Shown piece after piece: positions 34,784-43,344 of a stretch of DNA of 64,000 nt. Under the pieces are notes generated by a model, which was not told the DNA's origin, made no database searches, and saw nothing but the letters and a program-made list of their open reading frames with translations. Made by a program: the position numbers and the translations under genes. The DNA is from Exiguobacterium sp. s146 (GTDB lineage Bacteria > Bacillota > Bacilli > Exiguobacteriales > Exiguobacteriaceae): contig NZ_JACSMA010000001.1 of the NCBI RefSeq assembly GCF_018618415.1, positions 930,001-994,000 of the forward strand. The letters are read 5' to 3'. Position 1 is the first letter of the stretch; every line of letters begins with the position of its first letter.

Positions 34784-35806
34784 ATGATTGAAACGTTGAA
34801 GCAATTGGTTGAAATTCCAAGTCCGTCCGGGATGACGGACGAGGCGATCGGATTCGTCGAACAAGAACTTATGGCGCTCGGAATCCCTACGAAACGCTTG
34901 AACAAGGGGGCACTTCTGGCGACGTTTGAAGGGGCATCGGAGCGGGCGCGTCTGTTGACGGCCCATGTCGATACGCTCGGGGCGATGGTGAAAGAGATAT
35001 TGCCGAGCGGCCGCTTGCGGTTGACGCAGGTCGGCGGCTACGCCTGGACCGCAATCGAAGGAGAGAACTGTTTGGTGCATGCTGAGACGGGTGCACCGAT
35101 TGAAGGGACGATTCTCATTCATCAATCGAGCGTCCATGTCTATAAAGACACGAACGGCGCCGAGCGGACGGCGGCCAATATCGAGGTACGTTTGGACGCT
35201 GACGTCCATTCAGCCGAAGACGTACGGACCCTCGGGATCGAGGTCGGGGACTTCGTCTCGTTCGACCCGCGCTTCCGTCAGACTGATGCCGGTTATATCA
35301 AGTCGCGTCACCTCGATGACAAGGCATCCGTTGCCATCTTGCTCGATTTGGCGAAAGATTTGGCCGAGGCGGAATTGCCGCACCCGGTCCATTATTTGAT
35401 TTCGAACTATGAAGAGGTCGGATTTGGTGGAAATGCCGGAATCCCGGAAGCGGTGACCGAGTATATCGCCGTCGATATGGGGGCGCTCGGGGACGGGCAA
35501 CATTCGGACGAATACACGGTCTCGATTTGCGCGAAAGATTCGTCTGGTCCGTATGACCTCGGATTGCGCCGTCAATTCACGGCACTATGCCGGGAACATG
35601 ACATCGCTTATAAAGTCGATATCTATCCGTATTATGGATCGGACGCCTCGGCGGCGATCGGGGCCGGTTACGACGTGCGCCACGCGCTCGTTGGGCCTGG
35701 CATCGAGTCGAGCCACAGCTATGAGCGGACGCATCTCAAATCGCTCGAAGCGACACGGGAACTGCTGTACCGTTACGTGCTCACAGCGATGGTGGACGGA
35801 CGATGA
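34784..35806 (+). CDS. M42 family metallo-aminopeptidase
   Basis: A 340-residue dinuclear-metal peptidase of the M42 (YsdC/FrvX, glutamyl aminopeptidase) family, cytosolic and usually dodecameric. Metal ligands are in TAHVDTLGAMV, HLDDKASVAI, SNYEEVGFGG (general-base Glu), AVDMGALG and SSHSYERTH. It lies 15 nt after gluP and overlaps yqgQ by 4 nt. It is inserted relative to the B. subtilis yqgP-yqgQ-glcK order. Confidence 0.9.
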   Translation: MIETLKQLVEIPSPSGMTDEAIGFVEQELMALGIPTKRLNKGALLATFEGASERARLLTAHVDTLGAMVKEILPSGRLRLTQVGGYAWTAIEGENCLVHAETGAPIEGTILIHQSSVHVYKDTNGAERTAANIEVRLDADVHSAEDVRTLGIEVGDFVSFDPRFRQTDAGYIKSRHLDDKASVAILLDLAKDLAEAELPHPVHYLISNYEEVGFGGNAGIPEAVTEYIAVDMGALGDGQHSDEYTVSICAKDSSGPYDLGLRRQFTALCREHDIAYKVDIYPYYGSDASAAIGAGYDVRHALVGPGIESSHSYERTHLKSLEATRELLYRYVLTAMVDGR

Positions 35807-35997
35807 AAAATTTTTATGACGTCCAGCAATTTTTGAAGTCGTTCGGCACAATCATTTATATCGGAGAACGCGATGCCGAGATCGGGCTCATGATGATGGA
35901 ACTCGATGAGTTGCATGCGGGCGGGATGATTGAACAACGGGAGTATGACACGGCCAAAATCATTTTGACCCACGAATTGAAAAATTCAAGAGATTGA
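35803..35997 (+). CDS. yqgQ: YqgQ family protein (DUF910)
   Basis: A 64-residue small helical protein. FYDVQQFLKSFGTIIYIG is nearly the same as the opening of B. subtilis YqgQ as I recall it. Function is unknown; it may bind nucleic acid. ATGA overlaps the upstream stop. A terminator separates it from glcK. Confidence 0.85.
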   Translation: MKNFYDVQQFLKSFGTIIYIGERDAEIGLMMMELDELHAGGMIEQREYDTAKIILTHELKNSRD

Positions 35998-36002
35998 CAG
36001 AA

Positions 36003-36036
36003 AAACCCCTAGTGCAAAGGTTTGCACTAGGGGTTT
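36003..36036 (+). terminator. Terminator of the gluP unit
   Basis: A 16-bp perfect stem (AAACCCCTAGTGCAAA and complement) with a GG loop. The following T-tract is short, so it may be a partial terminator. Confidence 0.7.
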
Positions 36037-36090
36037 ATTAGTGTAAACTATGGGATGAAAGCGATTTAATCGAGACGAGGAGTGGAACAT

Positions 36091-37053
36091 ATGAAGTGGT
36101 TATTAGGAATCGACATTGGTGGAACGACGGTGAAGATGGCCGTCCTTGATATGAACGGGATTATTTCTGACAAGTGGGAGATTACGACGGATATTCGTGA
36201 GAACGGGGTACATATTCCGACCGATATCGCCGCTTCATTCGAAGCCTACTTAGAAACGTCGGGCAAAGCAAAACAAGATTTCGCAGGTGCGGGCATCGGG
36301 GCGCCAGGCTACATCAATTTTTCCGAAGGGGTCGTCGAATATTCGCCGAACATCGGGTGGAAAAACTTTGCGCTCGTCAGCGAATTCGAGAAAGCGGTCG
36401 GCTTGCCGGCCGTCTTAGAGAACGACGCCAACGCTGCCGCACTCGGTGAGATGTGGAAAGGAGCGGGCGAAGGCGCGTCTGAACTGCTCGCCATCACACT
36501 CGGCACGGGAGTAGGTGGCGGTGTCATCACGAACGGAAGCATCGTCCACGGGGCTGCCGGCATGGCTGGGGAAATCGGTCATATCACGGTCGAACGCGAT
36601 GAAACGAAAGCGGTCATGTGTGGCTGTGGCCGCAAAGGCTGTATCGAGACGATCGCCTCGGCGACCGGTGTCGCCCGACTGGCGCTACAGAAGCGTAAAG
36701 ACCGGACGACCTCGTTGAACGAGCTGAAAGAAGTGACGGCACGCGACGTGTTCGAGGCGTATAAAGCGAACGATGCCGTCGCGACAGAGGTCGTGAACGA
36801 GATGACCGAATATCTCGGATTGACGATTTCGAATATCGCCAACACGTTGAACCCGAAGATGATCGTCATCGGCGGCGGCGTCTCGAAAGCGCGTGAAGCG
36901 CTCCTTGAGCCGCTCGACGAACAGTTCAAACGGTTCGCCCTCGAACGAGTCTATACGTCGACCGCGTTTAAAATCGCGGAACTCGAGAACGACGCGGGAG
37001 TCATCGGTTGTGCGTGGCTCGCCCGGAAACACTTTATCCCGACTCGTGTATAA
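36091..37053 (+). CDS. glcK: Glucokinase (ROK family)
   Basis: ATP-dependent phosphorylation of glucose, 320 residues. The ATP site is GIDIGGTTVK, the sugar site includes NDANAAALGE, GTGVGGG follows, and the ROK zinc motif is CGCGRKGCIE. The ATG at 36091 has GAGGAG at an 8-nt distance; a GTG nine nt earlier overlaps that site. Position after yqgQ matches B. subtilis. It could phosphorylate glucose freed by the alpha-amylase. Confidence 0.93.
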   Translation: MKWLLGIDIGGTTVKMAVLDMNGIISDKWEITTDIRENGVHIPTDIAASFEAYLETSGKAKQDFAGAGIGAPGYINFSEGVVEYSPNIGWKNFALVSEFEKAVGLPAVLENDANAAALGEMWKGAGEGASELLAITLGTGVGGGVITNGSIVHGAAGMAGEIGHITVERDETKAVMCGCGRKGCIETIASATGVARLALQKRKDRTTSLNELKEVTARDVFEAYKANDAVATEVVNEMTEYLGLTISNIANTLNPKMIVIGGGVSKAREALLEPLDEQFKRFALERVYTSTAFKIAELENDAGVIGCAWLARKHFIPTRV

Positions 37054-37065
37054 CGTTTGTCCATG

Positions 37066-37097
37066 CACGCCTGCGTTTTTGTTGCAGGCGTGTTTTT
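37066..37097 (+). terminator. Terminator of glcK
   Basis: CACGCCTGC paired with GCAGGCGTG around a 9-nt loop, then TTTTT. Confidence 0.8.
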
Positions 37098-37189
37098 CAT
37101 TTGGAACGGGTATGGGATAATGTAAAATTTGTAATGACGGAGTTGATTTTTTGTTAAAAAAGGGGTAAGATTTGGACTTGATACCGGAC

Positions 37190-37215
37190 TGTTATCTTAC
37201 GTGAAATAGATAACA
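37190..37215. promoter_or_regulatory. Inverted repeat upstream of the LTA synthase gene
   Basis: TGTTATCT and AGATAACA, 8 bp each, separated by 10 nt. No T-run follows. It lies 80 nt before the start and could be an operator for an unidentified regulator. The 242-nt intergenic stretch shows no other clear element. Confidence 0.4.
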
Positions 37216-37295
37216 AGTCGATTGGACTTATATAAAAATAGGGGCACCGAGTCTGTAGAGCTCGTCGCCCGTTGAACAGAGGAGGAGGCCGTCAG

Positions 37296-39212
37296 ATGAA
37301 GTCATCTCAGAGCTTCTCGAAGCTTACTATGCGACTGAATGATACGGTCCGCGCTTCGTTTCATGAATATCGGTTATTCTGGATTTTCTCGTTATTGCTT
37401 TGGACGAAGACGTACGTAGTTTACCAATTTTTCTTCAATATCCCGATTGAAAACACCGCGCAAGCATTCATCTTGCTGATCAGCCCGATCAGCTCCACGC
37501 TATTCCTATTCGCGTTCAGTTTCTTCTTTAAAGGAAATAAGCAGAAATGGGTCTTGTACATGCTGTATGCGGCAGCATCGTTCATCTTGTTTGCGGATGC
37601 GGTCTATTACCGCGAGTTCACCGACTACTTGACGATGCCGGTCATCTTGCAACCGTCGAACATGGAGACGTTGTCGACATCGTTCACGTCACTGTTGGAA
37701 TGGAAAGATTTGATCATCCTCGGGGACGTGCTCGTCTTGCCGTTTATCCTCTGGCGGATCAATGCGACAGCGACGGCCGCCTCTCATCGGAGAGCGCTCG
37801 TGACGTTCGCGACGGCCGTCGTCGTGTTCTTGTTCAACTTGTCGCTCGCTGAAACGGAGCGTCCGGAACTGTTGACGCGTTCGTTCGACCGGGAACTGTT
37901 GGTCAAAAATATCGGGACGTTCAACTTCCACGTCTACGATGCCATGCTACAAACGAAGACGTCGGCCCAGAAGGCGATGGCGGACGGGTCAGAACTCGCA
38001 AAAATCGAGAAGTATACCCGTCAACACTACGCGGCACCGAACCCTGACTACTTCGGGAAGTATAAAGGTAAAAACGTGGTCGTCGTCTCGTTCGAGTCGG
38101 CCCAAAACTTCACGCACAACATGAAGGCTCCAAACGGCGAGTACATCACGCCGAACTTGAACAAACTGATTGAAGAATCCCACTACTGGCCGAACTATTA
38201 CCATACGGTCGGCCAAGGGAAGACGTCAGATGCCGAGTTCGCACTTGACAACTCGCTATACGGACTCCCGCGCGGTGCCGTTTACTTCACGAACGCCGAT
38301 AACAAGTATCAGGCGCTCCCTGAATTGATTAAGGAAGATAACTATTACTCGGCCGTATTCCATGCGAACAACAAATCGTTCTGGAACCGGGACTTGATGT
38401 ATAAAAACATCGGCGTCGACCAGTTCTTCGATGAGAAGAGCTATGACCTTGGCAATCCCGAGGACATGACGGAATGGGGACTGCTCGATGACAGCTTCTT
38501 CGAACAGTCGATTCCGATGCTCGAGGAGCTGCCGGAACCGTTCTACGCGAAGTTCATCACGCTCACGAACCACTTCCCGTACACGATGCCGAGCGAGGAC
38601 TACGAGCTCGTGCCGAAATTCGAGACGAGCTCGACGACGCTCAACAACTTCCCGCAAGCGCTCGCGTACCAAGACTACGCGCTCGGCTTGTTCATTGACG
38701 AGTTGAAGGCGAACGGCATGTGGGACGACACGATCTTCGTCGTCTATGGCGACCATTACGGCATCTCGACGAACCATAACGACGCGATGGCCGATTTGCT
38801 CGGCAAAGACGAGTTGACACCATACGATGTCGCCAAGCTCCAAGCGGTCCCATTCGCAGTTCATTTGCCGGGACAAGACAAGGGTGAAGTGCACGAGACG
38901 ATCGGCAGTCATGTCGACATGAAGCCGACAATCTTGCACTTGCTCGGAATCGACACGTCGAACACGGTCGGTTTCGGAAGCGACTTGTTCTCAGAAGAAC
39001 GGACGAGCCGCGCCATCTTCCGGGATGGCACCGTCATCACCGACGAATACGTGTGGACGCAGTCGACATGTTATGACGCCTCGAGCGGTGAAGCCGTCGA
39101 GGACGTCTCACTCTGTGGGCCGGATAGTGCGGAAGCAGAGAAGATTCTCCAAATGAACGATGACTTGATTTACTCCGATTTGCTCCGCTTTAAAGAGCAG
39201 ACCGAACAATAA
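37296..39212 (+). CDS. Lipoteichoic acid synthase family protein (LtaS/YqgS)
   Basis: A 638-residue polytopic enzyme with five N-terminal membrane helices and an extracellular sulfatase-like domain that adds glycerol-phosphate from phosphatidylglycerol. Catalytic and metal motifs are SFESAQNF (Glu), GQGKTSDAEFALDNSL (Thr nucleophile), LTNHFPY and VYGDHYGIS. The SAQKAMADG segment after the last helix may be the signal-peptidase cleavage site. AGGAGGAGG precedes the ATG at 37296. Synteny after glcK points to the yqgS paralogue. Confidence 0.92.
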   Translation: MKSSQSFSKLTMRLNDTVRASFHEYRLFWIFSLLLWTKTYVVYQFFFNIPIENTAQAFILLISPISSTLFLFAFSFFFKGNKQKWVLYMLYAAASFILFADAVYYREFTDYLTMPVILQPSNMETLSTSFTSLLEWKDLIILGDVLVLPFILWRINATATAASHRRALVTFATAVVVFLFNLSLAETERPELLTRSFDRELLVKNIGTFNFHVYDAMLQTKTSAQKAMADGSELAKIEKYTRQHYAAPNPDYFGKYKGKNVVVVSFESAQNFTHNMKAPNGEYITPNLNKLIEESHYWPNYYHTVGQGKTSDAEFALDNSLYGLPRGAVYFTNADNKYQALPELIKEDNYYSAVFHANNKSFWNRDLMYKNIGVDQFFDEKSYDLGNPEDMTEWGLLDDSFFEQSIPMLEELPEPFYAKFITLTNHFPYTMPSEDYELVPKFETSSTTLNNFPQALAYQDYALGLFIDELKANGMWDDTIFVVYGDHYGISTNHNDAMADLLGKDELTPYDVAKLQAVPFAVHLPGQDKGEVHETIGSHVDMKPTILHLLGIDTSNTVGFGSDLFSEERTSRAIFRDGTVITDEYVWTQSTCYDASSGEAVEDVSLCGPDSAEAEKILQMNDDLIYSDLLRFKEQTEQ

Positions 39213-39260
39213 CAAAACAAGCGCCGTTCCGGTTTCGTCGGGACGGCGCTTGTTTTGTTA
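39212..39260 (+). terminator. Terminator of the LTA synthase gene
   Basis: A long stem (ACAAAACAAGCGCCGT with complement) overlapping the stop codon, ending in TTGTTTTGTT. It can work on both strands. Confidence 0.75.
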
Positions 39261-39262
39261 TA

Positions 39263-39288
39263 CAAAAAAAGACGACCAGAGTCGTCTT
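39263..39288 (-). terminator. Terminator of the DUF2759 gene
   Basis: On the minus strand AAGACGAC pairs with GTCGTCTT, followed by seven Ts. Confidence 0.8.
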
Positions 39289-39296
39289 GGTGCTCA

Positions 39297-39476
39297 TTAA
39301 CCTGGAATTCCACCGTAAATCAATGTCGCGACGCCGAAAAATCCGAAAACGAGTACAGTGATCGCGGCGAAAGCAAGTGGAAAGAATTGGCGCTTCTTAA
39401 ACGAACGGGCCATTCCCCAGATTGCAACGAGTGCAACGATGAGCGAGATCCATCCAAATGGTTCATACAAATGCAT
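39297..39476 (-). CDS. yqgW: DUF2759 small membrane protein (YqgW-like)
   Basis: A 59-residue protein with two hydrophobic segments: a first helix after MHLYEPFGWISLIVAL, the basic turn RSFKKRQFF, and a second helix around VLVFGFFGVATLIYG. Size, topology and synteny fit B. subtilis YqgW. AAAGGGGGA stands 8 nt before the ATG. The function is unknown. Confidence 0.75.
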   Translation of the reverse strand: MHLYEPFGWISLIVALVAIWGMARSFKKRQFFPLAFAAITVLVFGFFGVATLIYGGIPG

Positions 39477-39633
39477 GACGAGTTCCCCCTTTATTATACG
39501 TCATGAAATTCATAAAAATTTCACTGAAATATCATTATTATTTTATCCGATAATGTAGACGCTGTCGAGAAAAGAAAGCCTCCGCTACAATTTTGCCACA
39601 ATATCGATTAGAATGATGGGGGAGGTGTTCTGG

Positions 39634-40254
39634 ATGAACATAGTAAGAATCACATCGGGCCTGGCCCAAGAGAACGGCTACGTGCTCGAAAAAGAAGGCA
39701 CGGTCCTGATTGTCGACCCGGGCACGGACGACCCGAAATTCTTTGAGGCGGTGGACCGATTCGGAGTCTTGCACGCTATTCTGTTGACGCACGCCCACTT
39801 TGACCACATCGGGGGAATCGACGCTTTGCGCGATCGTTACAACGTCCCGGTCTATGTCCATGAAGCGGAACGGACGTGGCTGATGGACGACGAGAAGAAC
39901 GGGGCGGCGAAGTTTCATCTGCCGAGTTCGGCGATGCGACCGGCCGAACGGGTCTATCAAGGCAAGACGCTTGAGATCGGTGCGTTCACCATCGAGTTGC
40001 ACCACACGCCTGGCCATTCACCGGGAAGTGTCACGCTCCACATCCCGACCGAACGTGTCGCCTTTTGTGGGGATTTGATTTTCAAACAGTCTGTCGGGCG
40101 TACCGATTTATACGGGGGCGACCAGGCGACGTTGCTCGGATCGATCGATCGGATGCGCCAACTGTTGCCGGGGGAGACGGTGCTCTATTCAGGTCATGGA
40201 CCGAAGACGACGCTCGAGGCCGAGATTCGGTCGAACCCGTTTTTCGACAGATAA
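39634..40254 (+). CDS. yqgX: Metallo-beta-lactamase fold hydrolase YqgX (glyoxalase II-like)
   Basis: A 206-residue cytosolic metallohydrolase. The dinuclear zinc motif is THAHFDHIGG; further ligands are in HTPGHSPGS, AFCGDLIF and YSGHGPKT. The short form lacks the C-terminal substrate-binding region of classic glyoxalase II. Start is set at 39634 by GGGGGAGGTG upstream. It lies in the same place as yqgX in B. subtilis. Confidence 0.88.
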   Translation: MNIVRITSGLAQENGYVLEKEGTVLIVDPGTDDPKFFEAVDRFGVLHAILLTHAHFDHIGGIDALRDRYNVPVYVHEAERTWLMDDEKNGAAKFHLPSSAMRPAERVYQGKTLEIGAFTIELHHTPGHSPGSVTLHIPTERVAFCGDLIFKQSVGRTDLYGGDQATLLGSIDRMRQLLPGETVLYSGHGPKTTLEAEIRSNPFFDR

Positions 40255-40255
40255 G

Positions 40256-40293
40256 CAAAAAAAGATTGTCTCACGAGGAGACAATCTTTTTTT
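40256..40293. terminator. Bidirectional terminator
   Basis: AAAAAGATTGTCTC and its complement around ACGAG, with A-run and T-run on the two sides. It separates convergent yqgX and the DUF2626 gene. Confidence 0.85.
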
Positions 40294-40555
40294 ACATTTG
40301 GAAGTTACTCCAATACGTGAAGACGACGAAGAAGACAGTCAAATACGCGCCGAACACGTATACATACGTTTTTTCAGTAAGTTTCAAGTAGCCTAGTGCG
40401 ACGAAGAAAATAGTTTGAGCTAAAAAGACAAGACCCATTACGACGAAGTCACCACTATGTTCGCTACTGCTTTGATCTCCACCGAGTGCGCCTACGAAAG
40501 CAAGCGCCGCGATCAACCCAGTCCAAAAGCCTAGGACACGGAACATTCTCGCCAT
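40292..40555 (-). CDS. yqgY: DUF2626 membrane protein (YqgY-like)
   Basis: An 87-residue protein with three hydrophobic segments. It opens MARMFRVLGFWTGLIAAL and ends with YVFGAYLTVFFVVFTYWS, both like B. subtilis YqgY. A polar loop (GGDQSSSEHSGD) between helices one and two is longer than I recall in that protein. GGGGGGATT precedes the ATG. Function is unknown. Confidence 0.8.
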   Translation of the reverse strand: MARMFRVLGFWTGLIAALAFVGALGGDQSSSEHSGDFVVMGLVFLAQTIFFVALGYLKLTEKTYVYVFGAYLTVFFVVFTYWSNFQM

Positions 40556-40679
40556 GTTAATCCCCCCATACGTGCATTATTCCATTCTCATTCACTATTT
40601 TACCAACACATTCAGAAAAATGCTATGAAAACGTGTGAATTGAGCAAAATAATCGTGAAAAATATGTGAAATAACGACG

Positions 40680-40730
40680 TTGTACAAAGTTGTACAAAAA
40701 AATAAAAAAACTTGTACAAACTATGTACAA
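40680..40730. repeat. Four phased TTGTACAA palindromes
   Basis: TTGTACAA at 40680, 40690 and 40712, and ATGTACAA at 40723. Starts are 10, 22 and 11 nt apart, so all face the same side of the helix. The last copy overlaps the -35 of the next gene. They look like an operator array; the regulator is unknown. Confidence 0.7.
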
Positions 40731-40752
40731 AACGGGTATAAGGTTGTATAAT
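40724..40752 (+). promoter_or_regulatory. Promoter of the Spx/MgsR-like gene
   Basis: TGTACA (40724-40729) as weak -35, 17-nt spacer, perfect TATAAT (40747-40752). Confidence 0.55.
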
Positions 40753-40804
40753 CAACTTACACACATCGAACGAATCGTTCCACACATTATGAGGAGGTAT
40801 TGAA

Positions 40805-41191
40805 ATGGCAAATGAATTGATGTTCTACACGTACCCGAGTTGTACTTCATGCCGTAAGACGAAAGCATTTTTACAGGAGCAGCACCTTGAGGTTAGCGAG
40901 CGCCATATCTTCCGCAACGCCCCAACCGTGGACGAATTGAAGACATTATTGGCACTGAGCGAAAACGGAGTCGACTCGCTTCTCGCGACGAGAAGCCAAG
41001 CGTTCAAGCAACTAGATATCGACGTCGAAGATTTGAAGTTGAGCGAGTTGCTCAAATTGATGAGCGAAAATCCAAAACTGTTGAAACGTCCGATTCTGAC
41101 GGACGGCAACGAAGTCATTGTCGGCTATGACAAGGCGACAATCGAGGCGTATGCCCGCCGTTTCGAATCGACAACTGCAAACGTTTCCTGA
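40805..41191 (+). CDS. Spx/MgsR-family (ArsC-like) regulator
   Basis: A 128-residue thioredoxin-fold protein with the redox pair CTSC at about residues 13-16 and the RPIL motif near 94. Spx-family members bind the alpha-subunit C-terminal domain of RNA polymerase and turn on stress genes; arsenate reductases share the fold. Synteny with yqgZ suggests MgsR. ATGAGGAGG precedes the start. It lies directly before comG with only a terminator between, and has an unusual operator array upstream. Confidence 0.82.
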   Translation: MANELMFYTYPSCTSCRKTKAFLQEQHLEVSERHIFRNAPTVDELKTLLALSENGVDSLLATRSQAFKQLDIDVEDLKLSELLKLMSENPKLLKRPILTDGNEVIVGYDKATIEAYARRFESTTANVS

Positions 41192-41194
41192 CAC

Positions 41195-41226
41195 AAGTCC
41201 ACTTTCCAACGAGTGGGCTTTTTTTT
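41195..41226 (+). terminator. Terminator before comGA
   Basis: GTCCACT paired with AGTGGGC around an 8-nt loop, then eight Ts. The 7-bp stem is modest, so read-through into comG is possible. A weak TTTCCA-17-TATGCT (41203-41231) overlaps it. Confidence 0.7.
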
Positions 41227-41249
41227 ATGCTCTTATTGAGGTGGCGGAG

Positions 41250-42056
41250 ATGATACGAATGATTGAGCAAGTGATGAAGGCGGCACGTACGTTGCAGGCG
41301 AGTGATGTCCATTTCATGCCTTTAGGGGACGAGGTGGTGATTCAAGTGCGGCACGGCGCACACTTACAACGGTTAGAGTCGATGACACGTACGGACTATG
41401 AACGATTGACCTTACATATGAAGTATTGGTGCTCGCTGACGGAAACGGATCACCGTGTGCCCCAGTCCGGTATGTACGTCGGATCAGACGAGGCGATCCG
41501 GGTCACCTTCCTACCATCGTTCGATCGGACGCTCATGTCGTGGCGGCTTCCGAACGCCTCGTTCCATTTAGCCGAATTATTAGATGATAACGACGTCCGC
41601 CGGTTCAAAGAATGGTCCGACTTGCGGCAAGGCCTGCTCTTGATCGGCGGCGCGACCGGAGCGGGCAAGACGACCGTCCTGTATGCATTCTTACAAAGTT
41701 TGGTCGGTCGTCGCATCGTCACCATCGAGAATCCTCCAGAGAAGCAAGTGCCGGGTGTGATTCAACTCGAGGTCAATCCGAAAGCGGGACTCGATCATCG
41801 CACGTTGCTGAAAGAGACGCTCCGGGCCGACCCGGATGTGATCGTCATCGGAGAGGTTCGGACGAGTGAGGAGTTGCGGGTCGCACATGATGCAGCACTC
41901 AGCGGCCATATGACGATTGCGACGTTCCATACGGCGAGTGTCGCCGATGGTGAACGTCGGCTTGAACAGCTCAGCGGAAAGATGGAAGTCGCGCGGCATT
42001 GGTGCATCCTGCATCGGGAAGACGAGGTGAGCTGTACATGGTCCGAGACCAATTGA
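41250..42056 (+). CDS. comGA: Competence pilus assembly ATPase ComGA
   Basis: GspE/PilB-type hexameric ATPase that drives the transformation pseudopilus. Walker A is GGATGAGKTT, the Asp/Walker B part is DPDVIVIGEVRTSEEL, and the His box is AALSGHMTIATFHT. At 268 residues it is shorter than B. subtilis ComGA (about 356). ATG at 41250 follows GAGGTGG; further in-frame codons upstream run back into the Spx-like gene. It overlaps comGB by 19 nt. Confidence 0.9.
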   Translation: MIRMIEQVMKAARTLQASDVHFMPLGDEVVIQVRHGAHLQRLESMTRTDYERLTLHMKYWCSLTETDHRVPQSGMYVGSDEAIRVTFLPSFDRTLMSWRLPNASFHLAELLDDNDVRRFKEWSDLRQGLLLIGGATGAGKTTVLYAFLQSLVGRRIVTIENPPEKQVPGVIQLEVNPKAGLDHRTLLKETLRADPDVIVIGEVRTSEELRVAHDAALSGHMTIATFHTASVADGERRLEQLSGKMEVARHWCILHREDEVSCTWSETN

Positions 42057-43015
42057 GCAAGGAACTGGCCATCATTCGTCGCTTCCTCAGGCTCCAGTCA
42101 CGTGGCGTCGGGTTGAAGAAGACGCTCGAGACACTCGAACTGCATGAACGAGGGAAAATGAAACAAATCATCCGGGAGATGCGACAGCAACTCGAGGCGG
42201 GCCATCCGCTCGCCGACGTGTTCGAGGGACTCGTCAGCGACCCGAGGATGCGAGAAATGCTCGTCACGGCCGAACGAGGCCATCATTTTTTGGAGGGACT
42301 TGAGCAAGTGCTCGTCTTATCGACGATGCGTCGCAATCTGAAGCAGGAGCTCGGGCAGTTGGCACGGTACCCACTCGTCATTTTGACGATGCTACTCGGA
42401 CTCGGGGCGATTTATGCCTTATATATCTTCCCGAAACTGTTGACGATGGTGGACGTCGAGACGCTTGATGGGTTGAACGCGATTCTTCTATCACGCTGGT
42501 TCTTCCCGGGTCTGTTCGTCGGACTGCTCGTGACCGGGGCTGGCCTCTACTGGAACGGTCGACAAGGGCGGCTCATCCCTCTCCGTGTCGTCGAACGAGG
42601 CAGGCGGCTGTATGTGACATACTTGTTCGTCAGCGAGTTGGCCTTGTTGAGTGAAGGGCAGGGCTCGGTCCGCCAAATCATCGAACGGCTGGGGCGAGGT
42701 GACGGGGAAGTGGCGAGTATCGCGAGACGGATGCATGAGCGCATGTCGAACGGGTGTGAACTCGAGGCGGCGGCACGGCAAGAGCGTTTGCTCGAGCATG
42801 AGGTCGTCAGTCTGTTCGGCGTCGGGACGGTGAGCGGGGAGCTCGGGTTGATTATGATGATTCATCGGGATCTCGTGTTCGAAGAGATGGAGCTGTATTG
42901 GAAACAACTGATTGCCAAGGCCGAACCGATGTTATACGGATTTTTGACGGTGATGGTCACGATGATCTTTTATACGATTTATTTGCCGGTCAAACTAATC
43001 ATGTCTCAACTATGA
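42038..43015 (+). CDS. comGB: Competence pilus membrane platform ComGB
   Basis: GspF/PilC-type inner-membrane protein, 325 residues, with two T2SF domains. Membrane segments include PLVILTMLLGLGAIYALYIF, FFPGLFVGLLVTGAGLYW and a final FLTVMVTMIFYTIYLPV. GAGGTGAG precedes the ATG at 42038, inside comGA. It recruits ComGA to pseudopilin export. Confidence 0.9.
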   Translation: MVRDQLSKELAIIRRFLRLQSRGVGLKKTLETLELHERGKMKQIIREMRQQLEAGHPLADVFEGLVSDPRMREMLVTAERGHHFLEGLEQVLVLSTMRRNLKQELGQLARYPLVILTMLLGLGAIYALYIFPKLLTMVDVETLDGLNAILLSRWFFPGLFVGLLVTGAGLYWNGRQGRLIPLRVVERGRRLYVTYLFVSELALLSEGQGSVRQIIERLGRGDGEVASIARRMHERMSNGCELEAAARQERLLEHEVVSLFGVGTVSGELGLIMMIHRDLVFEEMELYWKQLIAKAEPMLYGFLTVMVTMIFYTIYLPVKLIMSQL

Positions 43016-43032
43016 CAAGGAGGAATCTGATT

Positions 43033-43344
43033 ATGACACGCTTCAAATCAGAACAAGGATTTACGCTCGTCGAAATGGCCGCCGTCTTGTTGATTATCTC
43101 GGTGTTGCTCTTGCTTCTCGTCCCGTCGATGTCCGATGGGAAGTCGCGGGCGGACAGCGTCAGTTGCGAAGGCAGTGTGCGCATCGTCGAGTCCGAAATC
43201 AATTTGTATTACGCGGAGCACAAAAAGTACCCTGAAACGTTAGCGGCCATCGATCGTGCCTCGGCCGATGATGCGCTCGAGTACAGTTGTCAGTCACTCG
43301 TGTATACGTATGCGCCGACAACCGGTACGTTGACGAAACAGTGA
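43033..43344 (+). CDS. comGC: Major competence pseudopilin ComGC
   Basis: Major pseudopilin, 103 residues. The type IV leader SEQG is cut before FTLVEMAAVLLIISVLLL, with the conserved Glu at mature position 5. AAGGAGGA precedes the ATG. Two cysteines (SCEG and YSCQS) could form an intramolecular disulfide. It overlaps comGD by 4 nt (GTGA). Confidence 0.92.
   Translation: MTRFKSEQGFTLVEMAAVLLIISVLLLLLVPSMSDGKSRADSVSCEGSVRIVESEINLYYAEHKKYPETLAAIDRASADDALEYSCQSLVYTYAPTTGTLTKQ

Noticed and set aside
37241-37275. GGGGCACCGAG...CTCGTCGCCC as a terminator or riboswitch before the LTA synthase gene
   Set aside because: Pairing is imperfect, no T-run follows and no known aptamer core is present.
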